In this document: piece by piece, positions 15,852 through 24,149 of the stretch
Layout: each line of letters starts with the position of its first letter
Position numbering within the stretch: the stretch's first letter is position 1
Source: Paenibacillus solani
GTDB taxonomy: Bacteria > Bacillota > Bacilli > Paenibacillales > Paenibacillaceae
Direction of reading: 5' to 3'
Assembly: GCF_001277345.1 (NCBI RefSeq)
Contig: NZ_LIUT01000001.1
Location: 75,400 to 139,399, forward strand
Length of the DNA stretch: 64,000 nt
Notes under the pieces: generated by a model
The model's input: the letters and a program-made list of their open reading frames with translations, nothing else
Databases searched by the model: none
Told to the model about the DNA's origin: nothing
Program-made: the position numbers and the translations under genes

Positions 15852-16394
15852 TTACGCGATCCGCTTTTTAAGCGGTGTATGGGTAGTGCCACCTCGATGA
15901 TCGGTTTTATGCGTCATTTTGTTCCAGAGACAGCGAAGATAAGGGAGTACCCAGTGGTCCAGACCGATTTTACCAGCGTTGGCAGCAGCGACGACGATCA
16001 GTACTTCAAGCAGCAGCATTTGAGCGTTTGTGCTCACGGTGCCCGAGAAGAGGAACGCGGCGTTCATGACCAGTCCCATAAGGGCAGCGAAGGTAGTGAA
16101 GGTACCCAGGATCAGTCCGACACCTACCAGAAACTCACCGAGTGGGATGAGGACGTTGAAGAATTTCACGCCGGGCAGTGCTGCGTGTTCGAGGAACGCT
16201 GCCCACCAGCCTTGTACAGCGGGATGGTCACCTGCAGCATTGGCAATCGCGCCTTGCAGGAAGCCGCCAGCATCAAAGCCACCACCCGTTAATTTACCCC
16301 AGCCTGCTGTCATCCATTCATAACCGATATAAACCCGGATGAAGGTCAGAAGCCACATTGCAATTTTGTTATTTCTCAGCCAGTTGTTAAACAT
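15852..16394 (-). CDS. DoxX family membrane protein, copy 3
   Basis: 180-aa DoxX protein differing from copy 1 at only a few positions (for example YIGYEW for YLGYEW, LRCLWNK for LRGLWNK, and the last residues KKRIA for KKQTA). Four membrane segments. ATG at 16394 with AAGGAGTGG, as in copy 1. The promoter has the same TATAAT plus two dyads at the same spacing, so the duplication included the regulatory region, or gene conversion keeps both copies alike. Confidence 0.85.
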   Translation of the reverse strand: MFNNWLRNNKIAMWLLTFIRVYIGYEWMTAGWGKLTGGGFDAGGFLQGAIANAAGDHPAVQGWWAAFLEHAALPGVKFFNVLIPLGEFLVGVGLILGTFTTFAALMGLVMNAAFLFSGTVSTNAQMLLLEVLIVVAAANAGKIGLDHWVLPYLRCLWNKMTHKTDHRGGTTHTPLKKRIA

Positions 16395-16530
16395 ATAAAC
16401 CACTCCTTAGATGACTTAATAGATGTAATTTTGATGAATAGGTTGAAAGCTATGTTGCTAATCTTGTTTAAAACCGTCGATGTTGTCGATTCTTGTTGTC
16501 TTGGGAAGTGATCACCTTCTCTATGTCTTT

Positions 16531-16573
16531 ATTATAAGTGAAAAATTTCACATTACACGTGAAAAATATCACA
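16531..16573 (-). promoter_or_regulatory. Activator-type promoter of doxX copy 3 with two CRP/FNR-like dyads
   Basis: Minus-strand TATAAT (16531-16536), start about 16524. Dyads AGTGA-N6-TCACA (16537-16552, centre -20.5) and CGTGA-N6-TCACA (16558-16573, centre -41.5). The layout is the same as upstream of copy 1 although the N6 bases differ, which points to selection on the half-sites. Confidence 0.65.
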
Positions 16574-16819
16574 AAGTTGTGAACATTCCAGCATTATCCT
16601 CGAGTTTGGCAAGCAATCGCCTGGCCTGACAAGGAATCCGGAGCCGTAAACCAAGTAAAAGCAGGATAATCATTCCACTGTGGCCTCCTTTGTTTGTAAA
16701 GACAAAGCAGGAATTTTGTGATTAAATGTAGTTTAAAGTTGGAAATAAGATTGGCAATATAGGGTAAGTGGTCTGGAATATTAGGGTAATAAGTATTGAG
16801 AGTATTAGGGGGAAACCAG
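16574..16819. other. Intergenic DNA without recognisable genes
   Basis: Between the doxX array and the DUF3048 gene. I see no convincing open frame or terminator; a short CTTTGT/ACAAAG hairpin lies near 16690-16708. Confidence 0.5.
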
Positions 16820-17947
16820 ATGCAAAGCAAAGGGTCTTTCAGGAAAATGGCATGGAGGACAAGCTTGTTGTCCATAGCGACGGTTCTGCTGCTGTCCGGA
16901 TGTGGCGGGGGGAAACAGCAGGTGGAGCCGGCTCCGCCAACTGAGGTGGAGGCACCGATTGATGAGCCGGTAGAAGTGCCAGAAGAGAATACTTCTTCTC
17001 TATATCAGGCACCTTTAACTGGCATGCCATTAGAAGAATCACTGTCACAGAGGCCACTGGCCGTTATGATAAATAATGCACCTGCCGCCAGGCCCCAGTC
17101 GGGTCTGGGACAAGCCGATATGGTGTATGAAGTTCTCGCGGAGGGAGGCATCACGAGACTGATAGCTATCTATCAGAGTCAGAGCGGGATTGAGAAGATT
17201 GGACCGATCCGCAGCATTCGTCCGTATTTGATTCGTCTTGGCGAGAGCTACGGCGGTGTGCTGGTACATGCAGGCGGCAGCCCTGAAGCATATTCCATCA
17301 TTCAGAAGCAGGGTAAGCAGGATCTGGACGAGATTGGGAACGCGGGTGCCTATTTCTGGAGAGATAAGGACCGCAAAGCACCTCATAATTTGTATTCGAG
17401 CGATGAGAAGCTCCGCGAAGGCGCGGTGAAGCTCAATTATGGCAACGATGTAAAGGTGCCGCAATATCCATTTTATTCGGAGACAAGCGCGGCTAGCGTC
17501 GATGGGGCAGAGGGCACTGAACCCGTGGAGATTGTTTCCGGTGAGCCTGCAGATAAGGTAGAAATCAAATTTTTACTTAACAATTATATCGTGGGTTATG
17601 AGTATGACGGCTCATCCAATACGTACAAACGGTCGATCAACGGATCGCCGCATGTGGATCTGAATGACAATACACAGCTTGAGGCAGCGAATGTAATCGT
17701 GCTCGGCGCGGATCATAAGGTTCTTGATGATGTAGGCCGGCTGGCCGTGAACGTGGAAGCAGGCGGAGAAGCGATGCTGTTTCAGCGTGGAGAGGTCATC
17801 CATGGACAGTGGGTCCATGCGGCGGATGATGCGATCCGCTTCGTGAAGGACGGTAAGGAAGTCACGCTGGTTCCAGGAACGACATATTTTAACATTGTAC
17901 CTAATGATCCTTCGTTTGATAGTCATGTGACCATCTCGAATCCTTGA
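16820..17947 (+). CDS. yerB: DUF3048 lipoprotein (YerB family)
   Basis: 375-aa exported lipoprotein. The signal ends in the lipobox LLSGC with Cys28 as lipidation site; a Pro/Glu/Val-rich linker follows (about 32-60). The body is the two-part DUF3048 domain (NAPAARPQSGLGQADMVYE, RSIRPYLI, GGSPEAYSII). B. subtilis YerB has the same architecture; its biochemical role is not established. ATG at 16820 behind AGGGGG; an upstream in-frame TTG at 16796 has no site. In B. subtilis yerB and yerC are neighbours; here the yerC homologue is 5 kb away. Confidence 0.85.
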   Translation: MQSKGSFRKMAWRTSLLSIATVLLLSGCGGGKQQVEPAPPTEVEAPIDEPVEVPEENTSSLYQAPLTGMPLEESLSQRPLAVMINNAPAARPQSGLGQADMVYEVLAEGGITRLIAIYQSQSGIEKIGPIRSIRPYLIRLGESYGGVLVHAGGSPEAYSIIQKQGKQDLDEIGNAGAYFWRDKDRKAPHNLYSSDEKLREGAVKLNYGNDVKVPQYPFYSETSAASVDGAEGTEPVEIVSGEPADKVEIKFLLNNYIVGYEYDGSSNTYKRSINGSPHVDLNDNTQLEAANVIVLGADHKVLDDVGRLAVNVEAGGEAMLFQRGEVIHGQWVHAADDAIRFVKDGKEVTLVPGTTYFNIVPNDPSFDSHVTISNP

Positions 17948-18106
17948 TAAATGGAAGGTAAATCTGGATACTTTTTGGAATAATATGTACGCATCCGGAG
18001 ATGTTAATAGGCAAGGAATGGTCAGGGTTTCCACGCAACTTCTTTTTTGTTAGTTTCTTACATTTTTGAATGTTACTTTTCTATACACACCCTGCCGTGA
18101 TGTGAT

Positions 18107-18130
18107 AAGATAGTCAAGGTTGTCTATCTT
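18107..18130. promoter_or_regulatory. Palindrome upstream of ykaA-pit
   Basis: AAGATAG-T-CAA-GG-TTG-T-CTATCTT is symmetric except for one T-T pair. It lies about 45 nt before the ykaA start and overlaps a possible -10 (TAAGAT, 18106-18111). Possibly an operator or a leader hairpin. Confidence 0.4.
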
Positions 18131-18175
18131 TATTACAGCGTTCGCGGCAATTTATCCAAAAAAGGGGTTAAGAGT

Positions 18176-18790
18176 ATGAAGTTGAAGAAAAAGGATATAT
18201 TCTTCCAAACGCTGGAGAATATGGCCGATACGGTGGTACAAGCCGCAGATTATTTTTCGCAGCACGTTTCCAATCTTCAAGATGTGCTTGAATTTGCCAA
18301 TGAAATGAAAAAATACGAGTCCCAGTGTGATACCTACACGCATACCATCATTACTGAGCTCAACAAAACGTTTATCACGCCAATCGAACGCGACGATATC
18401 ATGGACCTGACAACCAGCATGGACGATGTGATGGACGGATTGGAAGCAACGGCATCTCGCTTCTATATGTACAATTTGGGGAAACCTGACGAGTACATGG
18501 TACAGTTTGCCGAAATTCTGCGTCAATCTGCTTACGAAATTCAGAAGGCCATTCATCTGCTCTCGCAGAAGAAACTTCTGGCTATTCGTGAGTACACGAT
18601 CCGCTTGAACGATCTGGAGAACCAAGGCGACGAGCTGCTGCGCATCTGCATCAAGGATCTGTTCGCCACCGTCTCTGACCCGATTCTGCTGATCAAGAAA
18701 AAAGAGATTTACGAACGTCTTGAGACGACCACGGACACCTGCGAAGACGTGGCAAATATGCTGGAATCCATCATTATGCGCAACTCGTAA
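18176..18790 (+). CDS. ykaA: DUF47/PhoU-like Pit accessory protein (YkaA)
   Basis: 204-aa cytoplasmic all-helical protein of the DUF47 (PhoU-like) family, which accompanies PiT phosphate transporters and probably modulates their activity. Typical helices: FFQTLENMADTVVQAADYF and ERDDIMDLTTSMDDVMDGLEA. ATG at 18176 behind AAAGGGGTTAAGAGT. The pit gene starts 15 nt after the stop, so they form one operon as in B. subtilis ykaA-pit. Confidence 0.9.
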   Translation: MKLKKKDIFFQTLENMADTVVQAADYFSQHVSNLQDVLEFANEMKKYESQCDTYTHTIITELNKTFITPIERDDIMDLTTSMDDVMDGLEATASRFYMYNLGKPDEYMVQFAEILRQSAYEIQKAIHLLSQKKLLAIREYTIRLNDLENQGDELLRICIKDLFATVSDPILLIKKKEIYERLETTTDTCEDVANMLESIIMRNS

Positions 18791-18805
18791 GGGAGTCTTT
18801 GAACA

Positions 18806-19795
18806 ATGGATACAACGATGTTAGTATTAGTGATTGTTGTTTTTTTGGCGCTTGCATTTGACTTCATTAACGGGTTTCACGACACGGCGAATGCCATCGC
18901 GACGTCGGTATCCACCCGGGCTTTGAAACCGCGAGTAGCGATCCTTCTTGCAGCCAGCATGAACTTTATCGGTGCGATGCTGTTCACTGGAGTTGCCAAG
19001 ACCATCGGAGGCAGCGTTGCTGACCCTACCAAGCTGGATAACGGGATCGAAATTGTTATTGCAACATTGCTTGCAGCCATCATTTGGAACCTGGTTACCT
19101 GGTGGTTCGGACTGCCCTCTTCCTCATCGCATGCTCTTATCGGGGCTTTGGCAGGGGCGGTATTTGTCGGAGCAGGAAGTGACAAGCTGAATTATGCCGG
19201 ATTTACGGATATCGTCTTGGCGCTGGTCCTTTCACCGATTATTGCATTTGTGATCGGTTATCTGGTGATGCAGCTGCTGAAGATTATTTTTGCCAAGCGG
19301 AGTCCGCATACGGTGAACAAAGGCTTCCGCACCATGCAAATCTTCACTGCAGCACTGCAATCCTTCACGCATGGTACCAACGATGCACAGAAGGCGATGG
19401 GTATCATCACGTTCGCGCTGGTAACCTCTGGCCAACTGACCGAGATGGAAGTACCGCTCTGGGTTAAAATTTCGGCAGCGACCGCAATGGCCCTCGGAAC
19501 GTCCGTAGGCGGCTGGAAGATTATCAAGACTATGGGTACCAAAATCTTTAAAATCGAGCCAATCAACGGGTTCGCCGCTGATTTCTCGGCTGCCTCTGTT
19601 ATCTTCTCGGCAACGCTGCTGCATTTGCCGATCAGTACGACACATGCGATTACTTCGGCGATTCTCGGCGTAGGATCCGCTAAACGCTTTTCCGCCGTTA
19701 AATGGTCTCTGGCAGGGCGCATTGTTGTGACTTGGTTTATTACGATTCCAATTACGGCTGTACTGTCAGGAGTCATCTTTAAAATATTCTTCTAA
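18806..19795 (+). CDS. pit: PiT family low-affinity inorganic phosphate transporter
   Basis: 329-aa membrane protein with about 10 hydrophobic segments. The two PiT signature repeats are visible: FINGFHDTANAIATSV near the N-terminus and TNDAQKAMGIITFAL in the second half. It transports phosphate (as metal-phosphate) coupled to protons. Second gene of the ykaA-pit operon, followed by a clear terminator. Confidence 0.93.
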   Translation: MDTTMLVLVIVVFLALAFDFINGFHDTANAIATSVSTRALKPRVAILLAASMNFIGAMLFTGVAKTIGGSVADPTKLDNGIEIVIATLLAAIIWNLVTWWFGLPSSSSHALIGALAGAVFVGAGSDKLNYAGFTDIVLALVLSPIIAFVIGYLVMQLLKIIFAKRSPHTVNKGFRTMQIFTAALQSFTHGTNDAQKAMGIITFALVTSGQLTEMEVPLWVKISAATAMALGTSVGGWKIIKTMGTKIFKIEPINGFAADFSAASVIFSATLLHLPISTTHAITSAILGVGSAKRFSAVKWSLAGRIVVTWFITIPITAVLSGVIFKIFF

Positions 19796-19833
19796 ACATG
19801 AATTACTACACATAGAGAATGGATAGTTGTGGG

Positions 19834-19861
19834 GCCAATCAGGAAACGATTGGCTTTTTTT
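19834..19861 (+). terminator. Intrinsic terminator after pit
   Basis: GCCAATC (19834-19840) pairs with GATTGGC (19848-19854), followed by seven T. Confidence 0.85.
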
Positions 19862-19904
19862 GTGTAATAAAAGATATAGCTCATGAGAAAGGAGATATTC
19901 TATC

Positions 19905-20861
19905 ATGATTCGGACGCTGGCTATAACACCAAGCCATGAGGTGGTCACCGGGCTATCGCTTGAGGATATCCGCATGGACGATTATGCCTGGATCTGGGCA
20001 GATTTTAACAATCCTACTCCGGAAGAAGCACAGAAGCTGGAGAGTTATTTTCACTTTCATCCGCTGGCGGTGGAGGATTGTCTGCATACGCTGCAGCGGC
20101 CCAAGATGGATTATTACGAAGGAATGCAGTTTTTTGTTCTTCATGCGCTTCAGTCGGATACGCTCCAGGCTGTTGAGGTGGATCTGTTCCTGTCCGAGGC
20201 GTTTGTAGTCTCCTTTCACCAGCAGCCGCTGACCGAAATAGATGAGGCATGGGAGCGTATCGTTTCGGCTGCTAACAAGAAGGCGCTGGCGAAGGACGGT
20301 CCGAGCTTCACGGCGTATACCATTATGGATAAGCTGGTTGATCAGTATTTCCCAAGCCTCTTCGCTATCGAGGATGAGCTGGCGGATCTGGAAAGCCAAG
20401 GGGAGAAAGATTCGGTAGAGATTCTGATGAACCAGGTGTTTGCTTTGCGGGCAAGGCTGCTCCGCCTGCGGCGGACGGTTGTGCCGATGCGGGATCTGAT
20501 GTACCGGATCGTGAATTCGCAGCATTTGGAGCATCATAAGCACCATGCTTATTTTTCCGATATATATGATCATCTGCTGAAGCTGTCGGATATGATTGAA
20601 GCCGACCGTGAGATGACAGCCGATCTTCGTGACAGTTACATATCCGTCAATTCTGACCGTATGAATACGATCATGAAAACCTTGACGGTCATCACAACCA
20701 TCTTCATGCCGCTTACTCTGATTGCCGGGATTTATGGGATGAACTTTGTGAACATGCCGGAGCTGCACTGGCATTATGGATATTATTTGGTGCTGGTCCT
20801 GATGTTCGTGCTTGGCGCGGGCATGGTGGTGTGGTTTGTGCGCAGGGGCTGGTTTAAATAA
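19905..20861 (+). CDS. corA: CorA family magnesium transporter
   Basis: 318 aa. Long soluble N-terminal domain, then two C-terminal membrane helices separated by the selectivity motif YGMNF (in IYGMNFVNMPELHWHYG), as in CorA Mg2+/Co2+ channels. Long amphipathic helix LSDMIEADREMTADLRDSY precedes the membrane. ATG at 19905 with AAAGGAGATATTCTATC. Single gene. Confidence 0.93.
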   Translation: MIRTLAITPSHEVVTGLSLEDIRMDDYAWIWADFNNPTPEEAQKLESYFHFHPLAVEDCLHTLQRPKMDYYEGMQFFVLHALQSDTLQAVEVDLFLSEAFVVSFHQQPLTEIDEAWERIVSAANKKALAKDGPSFTAYTIMDKLVDQYFPSLFAIEDELADLESQGEKDSVEILMNQVFALRARLLRLRRTVVPMRDLMYRIVNSQHLEHHKHHAYFSDIYDHLLKLSDMIEADREMTADLRDSYISVNSDRMNTIMKTLTVITTIFMPLTLIAGIYGMNFVNMPELHWHYGYYLVLVLMFVLGAGMVVWFVRRGWFK

Positions 20862-20973
20862 GAGGGGAATGCGGATGTTCCGATCAGTTGAGTAAATACT
20901 AAAATAACCAACTTCTAGCGCTTTATGGGTGTTAATTATAAGAGAACCATGAAGAAGCTAAGGAGATGGAAAA

Positions 20974-21456
20974 ATGAAGGCCAAATTTATAGTTAGTCTT
21001 ATAGCTGTAGGCATTATAGCATCTGCTTTAAGTTATGCGAGTGCAAATAATGCATCGAAACTACCCGAGGATCCAAGGACCGAGGCAATTGCTGTCGTAG
21101 AAAGATATTTTAGTGATTTACAAAATGGTAATTTTGAAGATGCAGTAAGTATCTCTGATAATCACATGTATAAAGATGAGAAAACTACTTTGGAAAGAAC
21201 AATCTTAAATAACACTCACAATCATGTAGAGGATTTTGAGATTATTTCAGTGAATGACACTGATCCTAGAAGTGTTAAAGTCTCTGTGAAAGTAGAAGAA
21301 TCGGAAATTGGTGAGCTCCCACCTGTAACGTATGATGTTGATTTCAAGAACGGTAAATATAAATTGCAATTAAGGACAGTGATTATTGATATGAACCCCT
21401 CTTCCCCAACCTATAAGGAAGTGGAATATAATAAGAATGTTCAACAAGTGGATTAG
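20974..21456 (+). CDS. Small exported protein of unknown function
   Basis: 160 aa with a signal peptide (MKAKFIVSLIAVGIIASALSYASA). The mature part begins with a helix EAIAVVERYFSDLQNGNFEDAV, a pattern seen in NTF2-like/DUF4878-type folds, followed by beta strands. The gene is more AT-rich than its neighbours. ATG at 20974 behind AAGGAGATGGAAA. No operon partner; function unknown. Confidence 0.65.
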   Translation: MKAKFIVSLIAVGIIASALSYASANNASKLPEDPRTEAIAVVERYFSDLQNGNFEDAVSISDNHMYKDEKTTLERTILNNTHNHVEDFEIISVNDTDPRSVKVSVKVEESEIGELPPVTYDVDFKNGKYKLQLRTVIIDMNPSSPTYKEVEYNKNVQQVD

Positions 21457-21639
21457 TGTAACACGTAATTTTTGATATGGATCCTGAAAATGGGTGAGTA
21501 TAGAATTGAGCTTTATGGTATAGAAGAAAACTGCCCATAACCTGTCTCTCTATGAGCGTTCGACTTGTGCTTCATGCCGATTAACTATCGTTTCTTGTTC
21601 CTCCTTAAGGGGTAAAGGCTTGCTGAGGAGGGACAGCAT

Positions 21640-22005
21640 ATGAAACTCGGGCTCAAACCACATCACAAGAAGCGTTCATCGCGTCAACCAGATGGGCCAT
21701 TGCGTTCCCGGCTGCTTCGCTTTGCAAGGATAAGAGAACGAAATCAAAACCGCAAACTCGCTGTGACAAATCGTTACGAGGTAGGCATGGTCATCAGCGA
21801 GATCCTGACGGGATTGTTGTTTATTGCTGGGAGCATTCTCATGTTCTATCCCCAGATGAAGAGAATTCCGACAGTTCTGTATTTGTTGGGAAGTATTACA
21901 ATGCTGCTGCGTTCCGGTTTGCGTGGCTCTTATTGGTTCCAGTTCAAATCACATAAGCATGTCGATTCTGCTGAAACCGATTCTGAGGGAGACTGGACAC
22001 GTTGA
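21640..22005 (+). CDS. YrhK-like small membrane protein
   Basis: 121 aa. A basic N-terminal stretch (PHHKKRSSRQPDGPLRSRLLRF) precedes two hydrophobic segments, about 50-68 (ISEILTGLLFIAGSILMFY) and 77-90 (VLYLLGSITMLLRSGLR), which resemble the YrhK domain. Start ATG at 21640 behind GAGGAGGGACAGCAT. Function unknown. Confidence 0.6.
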   Translation: MKLGLKPHHKKRSSRQPDGPLRSRLLRFARIRERNQNRKLAVTNRYEVGMVISEILTGLLFIAGSILMFYPQMKRIPTVLYLLGSITMLLRSGLRGSYWFQFKSHKHVDSAETDSEGDWTR

Positions 22006-22028
22006 ATGGATATCTGATATGAACGAAG

Positions 22029-22066
22029 AGCAGGCTCCAGTCCAAAAAGACAGACTGGAGCCTGCT
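22029..22066. terminator. Long hairpin, possible terminator
   Basis: AGCAGGCTCCAGTC (22029-22042) pairs perfectly with 22053-22066. The stem is strong but no T-run follows on either strand. It lies between the convergent genes ending at 22005 (+) and 22194 (-). Confidence 0.45.
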
Positions 22067-22193
22067 GCATGATGTATGTTGTTGCCCTGCACCAATGCAT
22101 ATGGTGTGTATCAACTCAGCTGCGTTCAGGCATCAGGGCAGGCTGACAGAGTCGCCAGCAATTTTCGTGAGTTCGAGCGCATTTCATCATAGT

Positions 22194-22787
22194 CTAGCGG
22201 CGGCGCCTATTCTTGGAGGAGCCAGAGGTCCTGCGCGAGCCGGACCGGCGTCTGCTTCCAGAGGAGCGGCGCTTTCTCGGCTTATATTCGTAGCCGTCGT
22301 CAAGGTCAGTATGGTTGGCTGAGGAACCGCTGCCGCCTTTCTTCTTGCCCAGTGCACCTGCCAGCACGGAGAACATGGGGGCAAGCTGCTGGAAGCCCTG
22401 CACCACTTTTTGCACCTTGCCGATGTTGTTGACGATACCGTCAATGCCTCCCATTCGGTCGATGAGGCCCTTGATGTCGTTCATATTGCTGACTCCAAGC
22501 CCGCCGAGAAGCTTGCTTAATCCGCCCCCGCCGCCGCCCCCTCCGAGGAGACTTGCAAGGCCTCCGCCCCCGCCGGAATTTGTGGATGGAGCTAGAGCTG
22601 AAGCCGAGGCCTCCATTTCGGGAGCAGTGTCGGTATAAGGATACAATGCGGTTTCACCAACTTCGGGATAATCGCTGTATGGAGCAATGCCAGGGTATGG
22701 CGATGGCGTCTGCGGCGGTGATTCATATTCACTAAGTGAGCGAGTGGAAACGGGTCGGCGATGATAGTAGTGCGATTGACGAGTCAT
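22194..22787 (-). CDS. YqfQ/VrrA-like protein, probable spore coat component
   Basis: 197 aa with three zones: a Tyr/Pro/Ser-rich N-terminus (residues 1-60), a Gly-rich low-complexity block (GGGGG, GGGGGGGG; about 72-95) followed by a hydrophobic repeat region (DIKGLIDRMGGIDGIVNNI), and a very basic Ser/Arg tail (GSRRRSGSRRTSGSSKNRRRR-like). This layout recalls YqfQ/VrrA spore coat proteins. ATG at 22787 behind AAAGGAAAGTG. A sigma-K-like promoter upstream (22820-22847) fits late mother-cell expression. The family assignment is an inference; the basic tail could bind nucleic acid or polyanions. Confidence 0.6.
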   Translation of the reverse strand: MTRQSHYYHRRPVSTRSLSEYESPPQTPSPYPGIAPYSDYPEVGETALYPYTDTAPEMEASASALAPSTNSGGGGGLASLLGGGGGGGGLSKLLGGLGVSNMNDIKGLIDRMGGIDGIVNNIGKVQKVVQGFQQLAPMFSVLAGALGKKKGGSGSSANHTDLDDGYEYKPRKRRSSGSRRRSGSRRTSGSSKNRRRR

Positions 22788-22819
22788 AATATCACTTTCC
22801 TTTTTGAGTTAAGATACTA

Positions 22820-22847
22820 TACTGTATGATACGGGCGGGCGATAGGT
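22820..22847 (-). promoter_or_regulatory. Possible sigma-K promoter of the coat-like gene
   Basis: On the minus strand AC (22846-22847), a 17-nt spacer and CATACAGTA (22820-22828) fit the sigma-K pattern AC-N16/17-CATANNNTA. The pattern is short, so chance matches are common. Confidence 0.35.
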
Positions 22848-23072
22848 TTAGGCGAATACCCCGATTTTCGGGATAGGAGCGGAATCGGGCGATGGCCCAG
22901 AAGACTTGAAGCGTCTTTTGCCGGTGCGAGATGAGCTGGAATGTGACGAAGGACCTAGGGGAATGGTCGTCCTGTAGCGCGTGAAATCGTTAATGCTTGA
23001 AAATACTATATCCGCTCGGGTACAATGAGAGTGCAAGTGTTATACACAGTAACAATAGGGGATGATCATCCA

Positions 23073-23363
23073 GTGCAATTAAAGAAGCTAAATGATAAAA
23101 GCATCGATCAATTATTCGAAGCGATACTTACTCTGGGCAGCGTGGAAGAATGCTATGTATTCTTCGATGATCTCTGCACCGTGAACGAAATCCAGTCCTT
23201 GTCGCAGCGGCTAGAAGTAGCGCGTATGCTTGGCAAGGGATGCACATACAACCAGATTGAAGCCGAAACGGGAGCAAGCACGGCAACCATCTCGCGTGTG
23301 AAGCGCTGCCTGAATTACGGCAATGACGGTTATAAAATGACGCTGGAGCGCCTGGGACGTTAG
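23073..23363 (+). CDS. yerC: YerC/YecD family TrpR-like DNA-binding protein
   Basis: 96 aa, TrpR/YerC fold with a helix-turn-helix (TYNQIEAETGASTATISRVKRCL, about residues 59-81). The segment ECYVFFDDLCTVNEIQSLSQRLEVARML is diagnostic for YerC. The GTG start at 23073 lies behind AGGGGATGATC; a longer frame from 23025 has no site. The regulatory target is unknown. The cbiX-like gene begins 3 nt after the stop, and dgkB follows, so these form an operon. Confidence 0.85.
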   Translation: MQLKKLNDKSIDQLFEAILTLGSVEECYVFFDDLCTVNEIQSLSQRLEVARMLGKGCTYNQIEAETGASTATISRVKRCLNYGNDGYKMTLERLGR

Positions 23364-23366
23364 GTT

Positions 23367-24131
23367 ATGATGAAGCCAGGTGTGCTGGTCATTAGCCATG
23401 GTTCACGTGAACGGAAATGGGTATCGCTGGTGGACGAAGCTGTAAAGCAGATGGCATCATACTTAGATATACCGGTCGTATCTTCATACCTGGAATTGGT
23501 AGAGGGCCGTCTGATTCAGGACGGCATATCGGCCTTGGAAGACCAGGGTGTCACCGACATTGTGGTCATTCCGTTATTTGTTTCGTCCGGCAGCACGCAT
23601 GTCGATGAAATCGCTTATGCTATAGGAGCAAAGGCAGCGCCGGACATGGATACGGACCTGGCACCATTCAGGGTCCGTTCCCGGGTTCATTTTGGTACAC
23701 CGATCGATGATGACCCCGAGATTGCATGTATGGTGTGGGATAAGGTAAGAGAGTTGTCGGTTAACCCGGAGAAGGAAGTTATTCTCCTCGTTGGGCATGG
23801 CAGCAGACATGATCTGTTTCGCCGCCGCTGGGAAAAGGGTATTAACTCATTGGCACGGAGAGTTAGCGAGGTAAGCGGTACAAGCGCGGATTATGCCTTA
23901 CTCAGTCCCGGCGATGTGCGGGACAAAGTAACAGCATGGATGGAGCGCGGCTGCGAAGTAATTGTGGCTCCGCTTTTTTTGAGTGAGGGATATTTTACGG
24001 AGAAGGTAATCCCTGACCGACTCGAGGGACTGGAGTGCCGTTATTCAGGCCGAACCCTGCTTCCACATCCGCTGCTGCCGCAGTGGATGGAGTCACAGGC
24101 GAAGCTTCTTCTTAAATCCTTGAAAACATAA
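23367..24131 (+). CDS. CbiX/SirB-type sirohydrochlorin chelatase-like protein
   Basis: 254 aa made of two CbiX-like halves, each with a metal-chelatase motif: ISHGSRERKW at the start of the first and VGHGSRHDLF in the second. Such proteins insert Co2+ or Fe2+ into sirohydrochlorin for cobalamin or siroheme synthesis. No other tetrapyrrole gene is nearby, so the actual metal and role are open. Sits tightly between yerC (3-nt gap) and dgkB (18-nt gap). Confidence 0.75.
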   Translation: MMKPGVLVISHGSRERKWVSLVDEAVKQMASYLDIPVVSSYLELVEGRLIQDGISALEDQGVTDIVVIPLFVSSGSTHVDEIAYAIGAKAAPDMDTDLAPFRVRSRVHFGTPIDDDPEIACMVWDKVRELSVNPEKEVILLVGHGSRHDLFRRRWEKGINSLARRVSEVSGTSADYALLSPGDVRDKVTAWMERGCEVIVAPLFLSEGYFTEKVIPDRLEGLECRYSGRTLLPHPLLPQWMESQAKLLLKSLKT

Positions 24132-24149
24132 GTAGGTGGCGTATCGTTC

